64,000 nt of DNA from Roseivivax isoporae LMG 25204 (GTDB taxonomy: Bacteria > Pseudomonadota > Alphaproteobacteria > Rhodobacterales > Rhodobacteraceae), in assembly GCF_000521865.1 (NCBI RefSeq), contig NZ_JAME01000008.1, positions 1 to 64,000 on the forward strand, in the 5' to 3' direction. Position numbers and translations under genes: made by a program. Positions 16,917 to 24,349 of the stretch are shown here, piece after piece; the stretch's first letter is position 1; each line of letters starts with the position of its first letter. The notes below the pieces were generated by a model that saw only the letters and a program-made list of their open reading frames with translations, was not told where the DNA came from and did not search any database.

Positions 16917-17180
16917 ATGAAGACCCTTCTCGCCGCCGCCACGACCCTCTGCCTTCTCGCCCAGGTCGCCCATGCGCAGGATGACGACGCGCCGTCGCCC
17001 GAGGCTGTCGAGCGCATCATGACCATGCTGTCCGAGATGCGCTGCGAGATGAGCCCCGACGACATCGAGGTCGAGGACGAGGGCGGCTACGACCTCGACG
17101 ACGTGATCTGCGAGGATCAGGGCCAGATGGACATCAAACTCGACGCCGATTTCAACGAAGTCAGCCGTCGGCTCGAGTGA
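16917..17180 (+). CDS. small, very acidic exported PepSY-like protein
   Basis: An 87-residue protein: signal peptide MKTLLAAATTLCLLAQVAHA, then a 67-residue mature chain with 23 Asp/Glu and only 5 Lys/Arg. The pattern GGYDLDDVICEDQ followed by MDIKLDADFNEV resembles the second half of a PepSY domain. Two cysteines remain in the mature chain. Acidic PepSY proteins include a lanthanide-binding example (LanPepSY) reported from methylotrophs, so metal binding is possible here but is only an inference. The gene is 47 bp after the propeller gene, and a hairpin follows it. Confidence 0.65.
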   Translation: MKTLLAAATTLCLLAQVAHAQDDDAPSPEAVERIMTMLSEMRCEMSPDDIEVEDEGGYDLDDVICEDQGQMDIKLDADFNEVSRRLE

Positions 17181-17184
17181 GTGG

Positions 17185-17236
17185 GCGCCGGGCCCGGCGG
17201 GTGTTTCTCCTCCGCCCGTCCGGCCCGGCGCAGATT
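17185..17236 (+). terminator. hairpin between PepSY-like gene and ABC importer genes
   Basis: A 10-bp perfect stem GCGCCGGGCC/GGCCCGGCGC encloses a 27-nt loop and is followed by AGATTTT. It could attenuate or partly end transcription between the first three and the last four genes of the plus-strand cluster, or mark an mRNA processing site. Confidence 0.45.
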
Positions 17237-17289
17237 TTCAGCGACAGGGGCGGCGCCGGTTCCGGCCCGCGTCCCGGGAAGGACAGGGG

Positions 17290-18258
17290 ATGAGACATTC
17301 GCGCGTTTTCGCGGCGCTCGCCGCGGTGGTCCTGGCCGCTCCGGCCTGGGCGCAGGAGCTTCCGCTGGTGCGTGCGGCCGTGCTGCAGATCGGCACCGTG
17401 AACTGGGAGCTGTCGACGATCATCGACAACGGGCTCGACGAGAAACACGGCTTCCGGCTGGAGATGCAGCCCTATGCCGACAACGGCGCGACCCGCGTGG
17501 CGGTCGAGGGTGACGAGGCCGACATGGCGGTGGCGGACTGGATCTGGGTCGCCCGCCAGCGCGCCGCCGGCAAGGATTACGTCTACATCCCCTATTCCAA
17601 GGCGGTGGGCGCGCTGCTCGTGCCCGGCGACAGCACCGCGCAATCGCTCCGCGACCTCGCCGGCGGCAAGGTCGGCATTGCCGGCGGCCCGCTCGACAAG
17701 TCGTGGCTGATCCTGCGCGCCTACGCCCAGCGGCTCCACGAGATGGACCTCGAGGCGGAGACCGAGCAGGTGTTCGGAGCGCCGCCGCTGATCTTCAAGA
17801 CGGGCCTCTCGGGCGAGCTCGACGGCGCGATCAACTTCTGGCACTTCCTCGCCAAGATGAAGGCCGGGGGCATGCGCGAACTGGTCAACGTCGACACCGC
17901 CGCGGTGGAACTCGGGCTCGATCCCGACCTGCCGCTGCTCGGCTACTACTTCAAGCAGTCCTTCCTCGACGCGCATCCGGGGCTCGCCCAGGCGTTCTAC
18001 GACGCGAGCCGCGAGGCGAAGGCGCTTCTCGCCTCGGAAGACGCGGCCTGGGAGGCGCTGCGCCCGCAGATGAACGCCGCCAACGATGCAGAATTCGAGG
18101 CGCTGCGGACCGACTGGCTGGCCGGCACGCCCACTCCCGGCAGCGTCGACACGGCCAGCGCCGACGCCTTCCTCAAGGTGATGAACGATCTCGGGGGCGC
18201 GGAGCTGGTCGGCGAGGCGACGACCCTGCCCGAGGGTCTCTTCGTCGAACTGGAGTGA
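17290..18258 (+). CDS. NitT/TauT-type ABC transporter substrate-binding protein
   Basis: A 322-residue exported protein (signal peptide about residues 1-21, ending APAWAQ) with the periplasmic binding fold of the NMT1/SsuA/TauA group. The segments QPYADNGATRVAVEGDEADMAVADWIWVARQRAAG and the later AQSLRDLAGGKVGIAGGPLDKSW are typical of this group. Its permease and ATPase follow directly, giving a complete importer. The ligand cannot be read from sequence; neighbours suggest something needed for PQQ-dependent alcohol oxidation (metal complex, metallophore, cofactor or substrate). Confidence 0.87.
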   Translation: MRHSRVFAALAAVVLAAPAWAQELPLVRAAVLQIGTVNWELSTIIDNGLDEKHGFRLEMQPYADNGATRVAVEGDEADMAVADWIWVARQRAAGKDYVYIPYSKAVGALLVPGDSTAQSLRDLAGGKVGIAGGPLDKSWLILRAYAQRLHEMDLEAETEQVFGAPPLIFKTGLSGELDGAINFWHFLAKMKAGGMRELVNVDTAAVELGLDPDLPLLGYYFKQSFLDAHPGLAQAFYDASREAKALLASEDAAWEALRPQMNAANDAEFEALRTDWLAGTPTPGSVDTASADAFLKVMNDLGGAELVGEATTLPEGLFVELE

Positions 18259-18268
18259 CGACGGGGCA

Positions 18269-19018
18269 ATGACCGACAAGCGCACCGTCACGGCCCTGTC
18301 GCTCTTCGGTCTGCTGCTTCTGTGGTTCGCCGCGGCGGCGCTGACCGCCGACCCGCAGATCCTGCCGTCGCCGGCGGCGCTGGTACAGCCCTTCCTGCGC
18401 GAGGCCGCATCGGGAGAGCTGCCCTACCACCTGTCGCAGACGCTGATCCGCGTGGCCTGGGCCTTCTGCCTGGCCATGGCGCTCGGGATCGCGCTGGGAC
18501 TGCTGATGGGCCGGTCCGAGCGTGTCGACCGATGGCTCGATCCCTGGCTCGTGGTGTTCCTGAACCTGCCCGCGCTCGTGCTCATCGTGCTCTGCTACCT
18601 CTGGATCGGCCTGAACGAGGTGGCGGCCATCGTCGCGGTCACGCTCAACAAGGTGCCGAATGTCGCGACGGTGGTGCGCGAGGGCGCGCGCGCGCTCGAT
18701 CCGCAGCTCGACGCCATGGCGCGGGTCTACCGCATGGGTCGGCTGACGCGGCTCGTGCACGTGACGCTGCCGCAGCTTGCCCCGTTCATCGCCGCCTCGG
18801 CGCGGTCGGGCGTCGCGGTGATCTGGAAGATCGTGCTGGTGGTCGAGTTCCTCGGCCGCTCCTCGGGTGTCGGCTTCAAGATCCACATGTTCTTCCAGCT
18901 CTTCGACGTGGCCATGGTGCTGGTCTACGCGCTGTCCTTCATCGCGGTCATGCTGGCGGTCGAATGGGCGATCCTGCAACCGTGGGAGCGGCGCGTGCGG
19001 CGCTGGCGGACCGCGTGA
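18269..19018 (+). CDS. ABC transporter permease (NitT/TauT type)
   Basis: A 249-residue inner-membrane protein with about six membrane segments and the binding-protein-dependent permease signature in the cytoplasmic loop (EGARALDPQLDAMARVYRMG...LPQLAPFIAASARSGVAVIWK). This is the SsuC/TauC/NrtB permease layout. It starts 11 bp after the binding-protein gene, and its TGA overlaps the GTG start of the ATPase gene, indicating coupling of the three importer components. Confidence 0.92.
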   Translation: MTDKRTVTALSLFGLLLLWFAAAALTADPQILPSPAALVQPFLREAASGELPYHLSQTLIRVAWAFCLAMALGIALGLLMGRSERVDRWLDPWLVVFLNLPALVLIVLCYLWIGLNEVAAIVAVTLNKVPNVATVVREGARALDPQLDAMARVYRMGRLTRLVHVTLPQLAPFIAASARSGVAVIWKIVLVVEFLGRSSGVGFKIHMFFQLFDVAMVLVYALSFIAVMLAVEWAILQPWERRVRRWRTA

Positions 19019-19635
19019 TCCGCGTCAACGTCATCCGCAAGACCTTCGGCGCGAGCGTCGTGCTCGACCGCGTCGTGTTCGACATCAACCCGGGCGAGAC
19101 GGTCGCGATCCTCGGGCCCTCGGGCATCGGCAAGTCGACGCTCCTGCGCATCGTCGCGGGCATCGACACCGCCTATGAGGGCGAGGTGGAACGTCCCGCC
19201 GCCCTTGCGATCGTCTTCCAGGAACCGACCCTCCTGCCGTGGCGGAGCGCGCTGCGCAACCTGACGCTGGTGCATCCGGGCCTGTCCGACGACGACGCGC
19301 GCGCGATGCTCGGCAAGGTCGGTCTCGGCGACAAGGCCGGGCTTTTCCCGCGGCAGCTGTCGCTCGGCCAGCAGCGCCGCCTCGCGCTTGCCCGGGCCTT
19401 TGCCGGCGCTCCCGAGCTTCTGATCATGGACGAACCCTTCACGTCGCTCGATCCGGCCACCGCCGAGGCGATGCTGTCGCTCACCGAGCGTCTCATCGCC
19501 GAGGTGCGCCCGGCGACGCTGTTCGTCACCCATGCGCGGAGCGAGGCAGACCGCCTCGCCGACCGCATCCTGGAGCTGCGCGGCGCGCCCGCGACGCTCG
19601 CCCCCCACCTCATCAGAAACGGAGCCTCCTCATGA
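19015..19635 (+). CDS. ABC transporter ATP-binding protein (NitT/TauT type)
   Basis: A short 206-residue ATPase with Walker A (GPSGIGKST), Q-loop (VFQEPTLLPWR), a modified signature LSLGQQRR in place of LSGGQ, Walker B (LLIMDEP) and the switch His in LFVTHARSEA. The GTG start overlaps the permease stop (GTGA). The LSLGQ variant is also found in related PQQ-associated importers and is compatible with function. The stop overlaps the ATG of the next gene. Length is short but all catalytic motifs are present. Confidence 0.9.
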   Translation: MIRVNVIRKTFGASVVLDRVVFDINPGETVAILGPSGIGKSTLLRIVAGIDTAYEGEVERPAALAIVFQEPTLLPWRSALRNLTLVHPGLSDDDARAMLGKVGLGDKAGLFPRQLSLGQQRRLALARAFAGAPELLIMDEPFTSLDPATAEAMLSLTERLIAEVRPATLFVTHARSEADRLADRILELRGAPATLAPHLIRNGASS

Positions 19636-20063
19636 AACACCTCGTCCTCGCAGCCCTCGTCGCAGGCTTCGGAAGCGTCGCGCACGCGCACGATTTCGGC
19701 TTTGCCGGCATCCTGTCGAACACCAACCAGGGCGAAGAGCTGCCGACGATCACGCTGGGAAGCGGCAAGCCGCTGACCGACGGTCCGATCACGCTGGAAT
19801 CCGGCAAGGTCTACGAGTTCGAGATCGAGTCCGACGGGTCGGCGGAACTCGCGCTCGAGGGACCGGGCTTCTTCCGCAACATCTGGGTCAACGAGGTGGT
19901 GGTGAACGGGCTCGAGATCCGGCCTTTCGGGCTCGAGAGCGTCGAGTTCGACCAGGCGGGCACGATGGAGATCGAGTTCATCGCGATCCGTCCCGGCCAG
20001 TACTTCCTGCGGATTCCGGGATCGAGCGGCGACGCGCAGCGCGTCGACATCACCATCCGCTGA
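19632..20063 (+). CDS. exported cupredoxin-like protein of unknown function
   Basis: A 143-residue protein with a signal peptide (MKHLVLAALVAGFGSVAHA). The mature chain starts HDFGFAGI and consists of beta-strands in an arrangement like cupredoxins (VYEFEIESDGSAELALEGPGFF, MEIEFIAIRPGQYFLRIPG). The usual C-terminal Cys-His-Met copper set is absent, so it is not a classical blue-copper protein. The N-terminal HxHD could bind metal after signal cleavage. Its ATG overlaps the ATPase stop, so it belongs to the importer operon and may be an accessory binding protein. Function is inferred only from context. Confidence 0.65.
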   Translation: MKHLVLAALVAGFGSVAHAHDFGFAGILSNTNQGEELPTITLGSGKPLTDGPITLESGKVYEFEIESDGSAELALEGPGFFRNIWVNEVVVNGLEIRPFGLESVEFDQAGTMEIEFIAIRPGQYFLRIPGSSGDAQRVDITIR

Positions 20064-20072
20064 CCGGCAGGC

Positions 20073-20098
20073 GCCGCCCGGCCCAAGGGTCGGGCGGC
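20073..20098 (+). terminator. hairpin at the end of the importer operon
   Basis: GCCGCCCG/CGGGCGGC with further inner pairing gives an 11-bp stem starting 10 bp after the stop of the cupredoxin-like gene. No U-tract follows, so termination is plausible rather than certain. The remaining 150 bp before the MFS gene show nothing else I can name. Confidence 0.5.
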
Positions 20099-20250
20099 TC
20101 CCGTGTCCCGCCATCACCGTTGCATCGCCGTAGAGGCACCTATGCAGCGACGGCACTTGTCTTCGAGGGGGCGGCACGCCAGCTTGGGCGCTAACGCTGC
20201 ACCGCAGCGATTCCTGCCTCCGCAACCCCAAAGCCCCTTCGGAGACCGTC

Positions 20251-21438
20251 ATGACCACGGACACGCGGCGCGTTTCGCTGACCATCCTGTCCCTCGCCAT
20301 CGGCGCCTTCGCCATCGGCGTCTCCGAGTTCGCGGCGATGGGCCTTCTGCCCTATTACGCCGCCGACTTCGCGGTGTCCGAGCCCTCGGCCGGGCATGCG
20401 GTCTCCGGCTACGCGCTGGGCGTCGTGATCGGCGCGCCGGTGCTCGCGGTGCTCTGCGCGCGCCTGCCGCGGCGGATGGTGCTCGCGCTCCTGATCGCCG
20501 TTTTCGGCGCGGCGAACCTCCTCGGCGCGCTTGCGCCCTCCATGGGCCTGCTGACGACGACGCGGGTCCTGTCGGGCCTGCCGCACGGCGCCTATCTCGG
20601 CATCGCCATGCTGTTCGCCGCCGACCTTCTGCCCAAGGGGCGGCGCGCGGCGGGTGTCGCGCAGGTCCTCATGGGTCTGACAATCGCCAACGTGGTCGGC
20701 GTGCCGGCGGCCAGCGCCATCGGCCAGAGCATCGGCTGGCGGTCGCTCTTCGTCATCGTCGCGGTCATCGCCACGCTCTCGGCAGTCATGATCTGGCGCC
20801 TTGCCCCGAACCCCCAACAGGCGCCCGACGCAAGCCCGCTGCGCGAGCTCGGCGCGCTCGCGAACCGGGCGGTCTGGCTGACGCTGCTCGTGGGGGCGGT
20901 GGGCTTTGGCGGGGTCTTCGCCGTCTATTCCTACCTCTCGGCCGCGATGATCGACGCCGCAGAGGCGCCCGCCTGGGCCATTCCGCTCGCCCTGTCGGGT
21001 TTCGGGGTGGGCGCCACGCTCGGCAACGTGCTCGCGGGGCGGCTTGCCTCGTGGTCGCGGTTCGGCGGAGCGGGACTGCTGCTCGCGGGCATGGTGGCGA
21101 CGTCGCTCCTTTATTCCCAGACCATCGGGAACTGGCCGATGATGGCCGCGAGCGTGGCGCTGCTCGGTGCCACGGCGGGTCTCGTGATCCCGCTGCAGAT
21201 GCGGCTCATGGACGTGGCGGGCGACGCGCAGACGCTGGCCGCGGCGCTGAACCACGCGGCGTTCAACCTCGCCAACGCCCTCGGCCCGTTCTTCGCGGGC
21301 CTGGCGCTGGCCGCGGGATACGGCTGGGGCGCGACGGGCGTGGTCGGCGCGGCCTTGTCGGCGGCCGGTCTCGTGGTGCTGCTCGTCGCGCGCGTCGACG
21401 CGCGGCGCCATCCCGGCGCCTTCGTCCCGGCAGAGTAG
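20251..21438 (+). CDS. MFS transporter (AraJ/arabinose efflux type)
   Basis: A 395-residue, 12-helix inner-membrane major facilitator of the drug/sugar exporter group (DHA1-like). Visible signatures are GVSEFAAMGLLPYYAADF in helix 1, the R-R pair in the loop after helix 2 (ARLPRRM) and the antiporter-like GPFFAGLALAAGYG late in the protein. The ATG has the ribosome site GGAGACC. It ends 3 bp before the convergent lrgB stop. The substrate is not predictable. Confidence 0.9.
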   Translation: MTTDTRRVSLTILSLAIGAFAIGVSEFAAMGLLPYYAADFAVSEPSAGHAVSGYALGVVIGAPVLAVLCARLPRRMVLALLIAVFGAANLLGALAPSMGLLTTTRVLSGLPHGAYLGIAMLFAADLLPKGRRAAGVAQVLMGLTIANVVGVPAASAIGQSIGWRSLFVIVAVIATLSAVMIWRLAPNPQQAPDASPLRELGALANRAVWLTLLVGAVGFGGVFAVYSYLSAAMIDAAEAPAWAIPLALSGFGVGATLGNVLAGRLASWSRFGGAGLLLAGMVATSLLYSQTIGNWPMMAASVALLGATAGLVIPLQMRLMDVAGDAQTLAAALNHAAFNLANALGPFFAGLALAAGYGWGATGVVGAALSAAGLVVLLVARVDARRHPGAFVPAE

Positions 21439-21441
21439 CGC

Positions 21442-22158
21442 TCAGAGCAGGAGCCGCACCACCAGCGGCGCCAGCAGGGCGGTCAGGATCGCGTTCAGCC
21501 CCATGCCGATGCCCGAGAACGCGCCGGCGGTCGGGTTGACGCGGAAGGCATGCGCGGTGCCGATCCCGTGCGCCGCGACCCCGACCGCAAAGCCTCGCGC
21601 GCGCCAGTCGCGGATGCCGAGCGCGTTCAGGATCGGCGTCGCCACCACCGCGCCGATGATGCCCGTCAGGATCACCAGAACCGCGGTCAGCGAGGGTTCG
21701 CCCCCCACCGCCTCGGACACGCCGAGCGCCACGGGCGCGGTCGCCGACTTGGGTGCGAGCGACAAGAGCGCCGCCCCCTCGACCCCGAGCGCCCGCGCGA
21801 TGAGGAGCGCCGAGAGGATCGCGGTCAGCGATCCCGCGACCAGCGCCGCCGCCATCGGCAGGAGCGCCGCGCGCACCCGGCCGAGATTCTCGTAGAGCGG
21901 CAGCGCCAGCGCCACGGTGGCGGGCCCCAGCATGAAGTGCACGAACTGCGCGCCCTCGAAATAGGTGCGGTAGGGCGTGCCCGTTGCCCAGAGCAGCGCG
22001 GCGAGCAGGATCACCGACAGGAGCACGGGGTTCGCCAGCGGATGCCGGCGCAGCGCTCCCGCGATGCGGTCCGCGGCAAGATAGGCCACCAGCGTCGCGG
22101 TCAGCCAGAGCAGCGGATCGCGGGCGAGGTAGCTCCAGAGGGTCGCAGGCTCAGCCAT
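21442..22158 (-). CDS. lrgB: LrgB family membrane protein
   Basis: A 238-residue membrane protein with about seven segments and the LrgB/CidB core LGPATVALALPLYENL and APKSATAPVALGVSEAVGG. LrgAB-type systems were first linked to murein hydrolase control and holin-like activity; homologues in bacteria and plant plastids transport glycolate/glycerate or pyruvate. Its start overlaps the lrgA stop by 8 bp, so the two form an operon. Confidence 0.92.
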   Translation of the reverse strand: MAEPATLWSYLARDPLLWLTATLVAYLAADRIAGALRRHPLANPVLLSVILLAALLWATGTPYRTYFEGAQFVHFMLGPATVALALPLYENLGRVRAALLPMAAALVAGSLTAILSALLIARALGVEGAALLSLAPKSATAPVALGVSEAVGGEPSLTAVLVILTGIIGAVVATPILNALGIRDWRARGFAVGVAAHGIGTAHAFRVNPTAGAFSGIGMGLNAILTALLAPLVVRLLL

Positions 22159-22510
22159 CGGCGTCCGTCCGTCCGGTCAGCCGCGCCACGGCGAGAAAGG
22201 TGCCGACGCCCGCGAGGATCGCGAGGATCGTCGAGAGGACGAGCGCGGTGACGAGTGCGGGCCCGTCCGCGCCGAAGACGCCGAGTTGCGCCGTCACGCC
22301 CACGCCCGCCGGCACGAAGAGCAGCGACAGGTGCGACAGGAGCCCGCTGCAGGCCGGCCGCATCCGGTCGGCAAGCGCGGGCCGCGCCACGAGCAGCGCG
22401 AAGAAGCCTACGAGCCCGAGGACCGGCCCCGGCACCGGCAGTCCGAGCCCGCGCGACAGGGTTTCGCCGCCCAACTGGAACGCCAACAGCAGCGCGATGT
22501 GCGCGATCAT
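22151..22510 (-). CDS. lrgA: CidA/LrgA family membrane protein
   Basis: A 119-residue protein with four membrane segments and the LrgA pattern (FQLGGETLSRGLGLPVPGPVLGLVGFF). The ATG at 22510 is fixed by the ribosome site GGAGGTG; a longer frame reaches 22636 but would run into the TRAP regulatory region. It is the partner of lrgB and reads away from the TRAP genes. Function as a pyruvate- or glycolate-type transporter, or as a holin-like pair, is not resolved by sequence. Confidence 0.9.
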   Translation of the reverse strand: MIAHIALLLAFQLGGETLSRGLGLPVPGPVLGLVGFFALLVARPALADRMRPACSGLLSHLSLLFVPAGVGVTAQLGVFGADGPALVTALVLSTILAILAGVGTFLAVARLTGRTDADG

Positions 22511-22632
22511 GGACACCTCCGTTTCCCGCCGCGGGCAGGCTATCGCTGCGGCGGGCCATGGCAAGCCGGCAGAGGTCCGCGACCTCCACACGCGGAGCGT
22601 TGCGATTCGGTACAATCTCGGGTAGTCAAGTT

Positions 22633-22665
22633 GCATGTTGGAATTTAATTCCGCATGCTGGAATT
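22633..22665 (+). promoter_or_regulatory. candidate IclR operator upstream of the TRAP genes
   Basis: A perfect 13-bp palindrome GGAATTTAATTCC (22640-22652) lies inside two direct copies of GCATGyTGGAATT (22633-22645 and 22653-22665) that start 20 bp apart, two helical turns. The element is strikingly AT-rich and ends 11 bp before the DctP start. It is a good candidate binding site for the IclR-type regulator encoded at 25699. No binding data exist; this is inference from symmetry and position. Confidence 0.5.
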
Positions 22666-22676
22666 AGGGAGGAAAC

Positions 22677-23717
22677 ATGAAACGCATCATTCTCGGCGCC
22701 TGCGCCGCGATGGCGCTTGCCACGGCAGCGCCCGCCCAGAGCCTGTTCGTCGGGGAGGCCGGCCCGAACCGCGGCGCCCGCGCCGACGCGCTGCAATGGT
22801 TCGCCGACACCGCGACCGAACTGTCGGACGGCGCCCTGTCGCTCGACATCCAGTGGGGCGGCGCGCTTTTCAAGGCGAACGCCGCGGTCTCGGGGATCGC
22901 CGACGGGGTCGCGGATCTCGGCACGATCATCGCCGTCTACTTCCCGCAGGAGATGGTGGCCTACAACATCGCAGACCTGCCGCTCGAGAACCCGGATGCC
23001 TGGGTCGGCATGAAGGCCACCGACGAGCTGATGCGGAACTCGGACGCCATCGCCGAGAACCTCGCCCAGCAGAATCTCGTCTACCTCGGCACCTTCACCA
23101 CCTCGGCGGTGCATATCGGCTGCAAGGGGGCCGCGATCCGCACGGTCGAGGACATCGCCGGGCTCAAGGTCCGCGGCGTCGGCGCCTATGGCGACACCTT
23201 CCAGGAATACGGTGCCAACATGGTGCCGATGTCGATCTACGACGCCTACCAGGGGCTCGACACCGGGCTCATCGACTGCTCGCAGGGCTACAGCTACGCC
23301 ACCGCCGCGCTGAAGCAGCAGGAGGTGATCGACAGCTACACGCTGCTGAACTGGGGGCAGGTGGGCGCGCTGGGCGTCTTCGCCAACAAGCAGGTCTTCG
23401 ACGGTCTCGATCCCGCGGTGCAGGAGGCGCTGCTTCAGGCGGGCGAGGGCATGGCCGACGAGCTCGGCCGGCTCATCACCGCCGACAACGACGCCGCCAT
23501 CCAGACCATGAAGGACGCGGGCGTCGAGGTGATCGAGCTGCCGGCCGAGGAGCGCGCCAAGCTCGTCGAGACCTCGAAGCAGTTCGTCGACGAATGGGTC
23601 GAGCGGGCGAATGCCGCCGGGCTCGACGGCGCGGCGCTTCTCGACGAGTACCGCGGGCTGATCGACAAGTACACGCAGGTCCGCGACGACCAGGGCTATC
23701 CCTGGGAAGACAGCTGA
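22677..23717 (+). CDS. TRAP transporter substrate-binding protein (DctP family)
   Basis: A 346-residue exported protein (signal peptide MKRIILGACAAMALATAAPAQ) of the DctP family, which binds organic acids in the periplasm. Typical segments are the WGGALFKANAAVSGIADGVADLG region and KVRGVGAYGDTFQEYGANMVPMSIYDAYQGLDTGLIDC. The ATG has a strong GGGAGGAAAC ribosome site. It is first in a dctPQM set followed by an IclR regulator and a dicarboxylate-type beta-oxidation operon, so the ligand may be a mono- or dicarboxylate. Confidence 0.92.
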   Translation: MKRIILGACAAMALATAAPAQSLFVGEAGPNRGARADALQWFADTATELSDGALSLDIQWGGALFKANAAVSGIADGVADLGTIIAVYFPQEMVAYNIADLPLENPDAWVGMKATDELMRNSDAIAENLAQQNLVYLGTFTTSAVHIGCKGAAIRTVEDIAGLKVRGVGAYGDTFQEYGANMVPMSIYDAYQGLDTGLIDCSQGYSYATAALKQQEVIDSYTLLNWGQVGALGVFANKQVFDGLDPAVQEALLQAGEGMADELGRLITADNDAAIQTMKDAGVEVIELPAEERAKLVETSKQFVDEWVERANAAGLDGAALLDEYRGLIDKYTQVRDDQGYPWEDS

Positions 23718-23829
23718 CCTGAACACGGGCGCCCGGACTGCGGCGCCCGTCCTCCTGTCCCGCGAGGTCCGGCCGGTTTCTGCCCGGCCGTCCCCTCCGT
23801 ACGTGACGCCATACAGCCGAGGATCCGCG

Positions 23830-24348
23830 ATGCTCCTGCGCCTCGAACGCCTGCTGCTCGATCTCGCCGTGCTCGCGGTGATCGGGCTCGGCGGGCTCAT
23901 CACCGCGACGGTGCTCCTGCGCACCCTGTTCAATTCGGGCGTTCCCGACGCCATCGTGATCGTCGCCGAACTGATGGTCGCGGCGATCGTCCTGCCCGCC
24001 GCCGCCGTGACGGCCAACCGCGCGCACATCGCCGTCGAGGTGGTGACGAACCGCCTGCCGCCGCGCGCGCAGGACGGGCTCATCGTCTTCGGCACGTGCT
24101 TCGGCCTGATCGCGCTCGCGCCGCTGATCTATGCCGGCTGGCGCGAGGCGGCGTCGGCGCTGGCCGACGGCGGCTACTTCTTCGGGGAGCTGAACCTGCC
24201 GCGCTGGCCGGGACGGGTGATCTTCCTCTTCGGCGTGTCGCTCTGCTGGCTGAGGCTTCTCGTGATGCTGGTGCGCGACGTGGGCCACCTGCGCCGCGGC
24301 GAGCGCATCCCGCAGGACACCCCCGCCCACCTGGTCGAGGAGGCCTGA
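23830..24348 (+). CDS. TRAP transporter small permease (DctQ)
   Basis: A 172-residue membrane protein with four segments, the DctQ subunit. The conserved region RAHIAVEVVTNRLP follows the second segment. I chose ATG 23830 because GAGGAT lies 7 nt upstream and the product begins directly with the first amphipathic helix; an in-frame ATG at 23803 would add nine residues. It stops 1 bp before the large permease gene. Confidence 0.9.
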   Translation: MLLRLERLLLDLAVLAVIGLGGLITATVLLRTLFNSGVPDAIVIVAELMVAAIVLPAAAVTANRAHIAVEVVTNRLPPRAQDGLIVFGTCFGLIALAPLIYAGWREAASALADGGYFFGELNLPRWPGRVIFLFGVSLCWLRLLVMLVRDVGHLRRGERIPQDTPAHLVEEA

Positions 24349-24349
24349 C

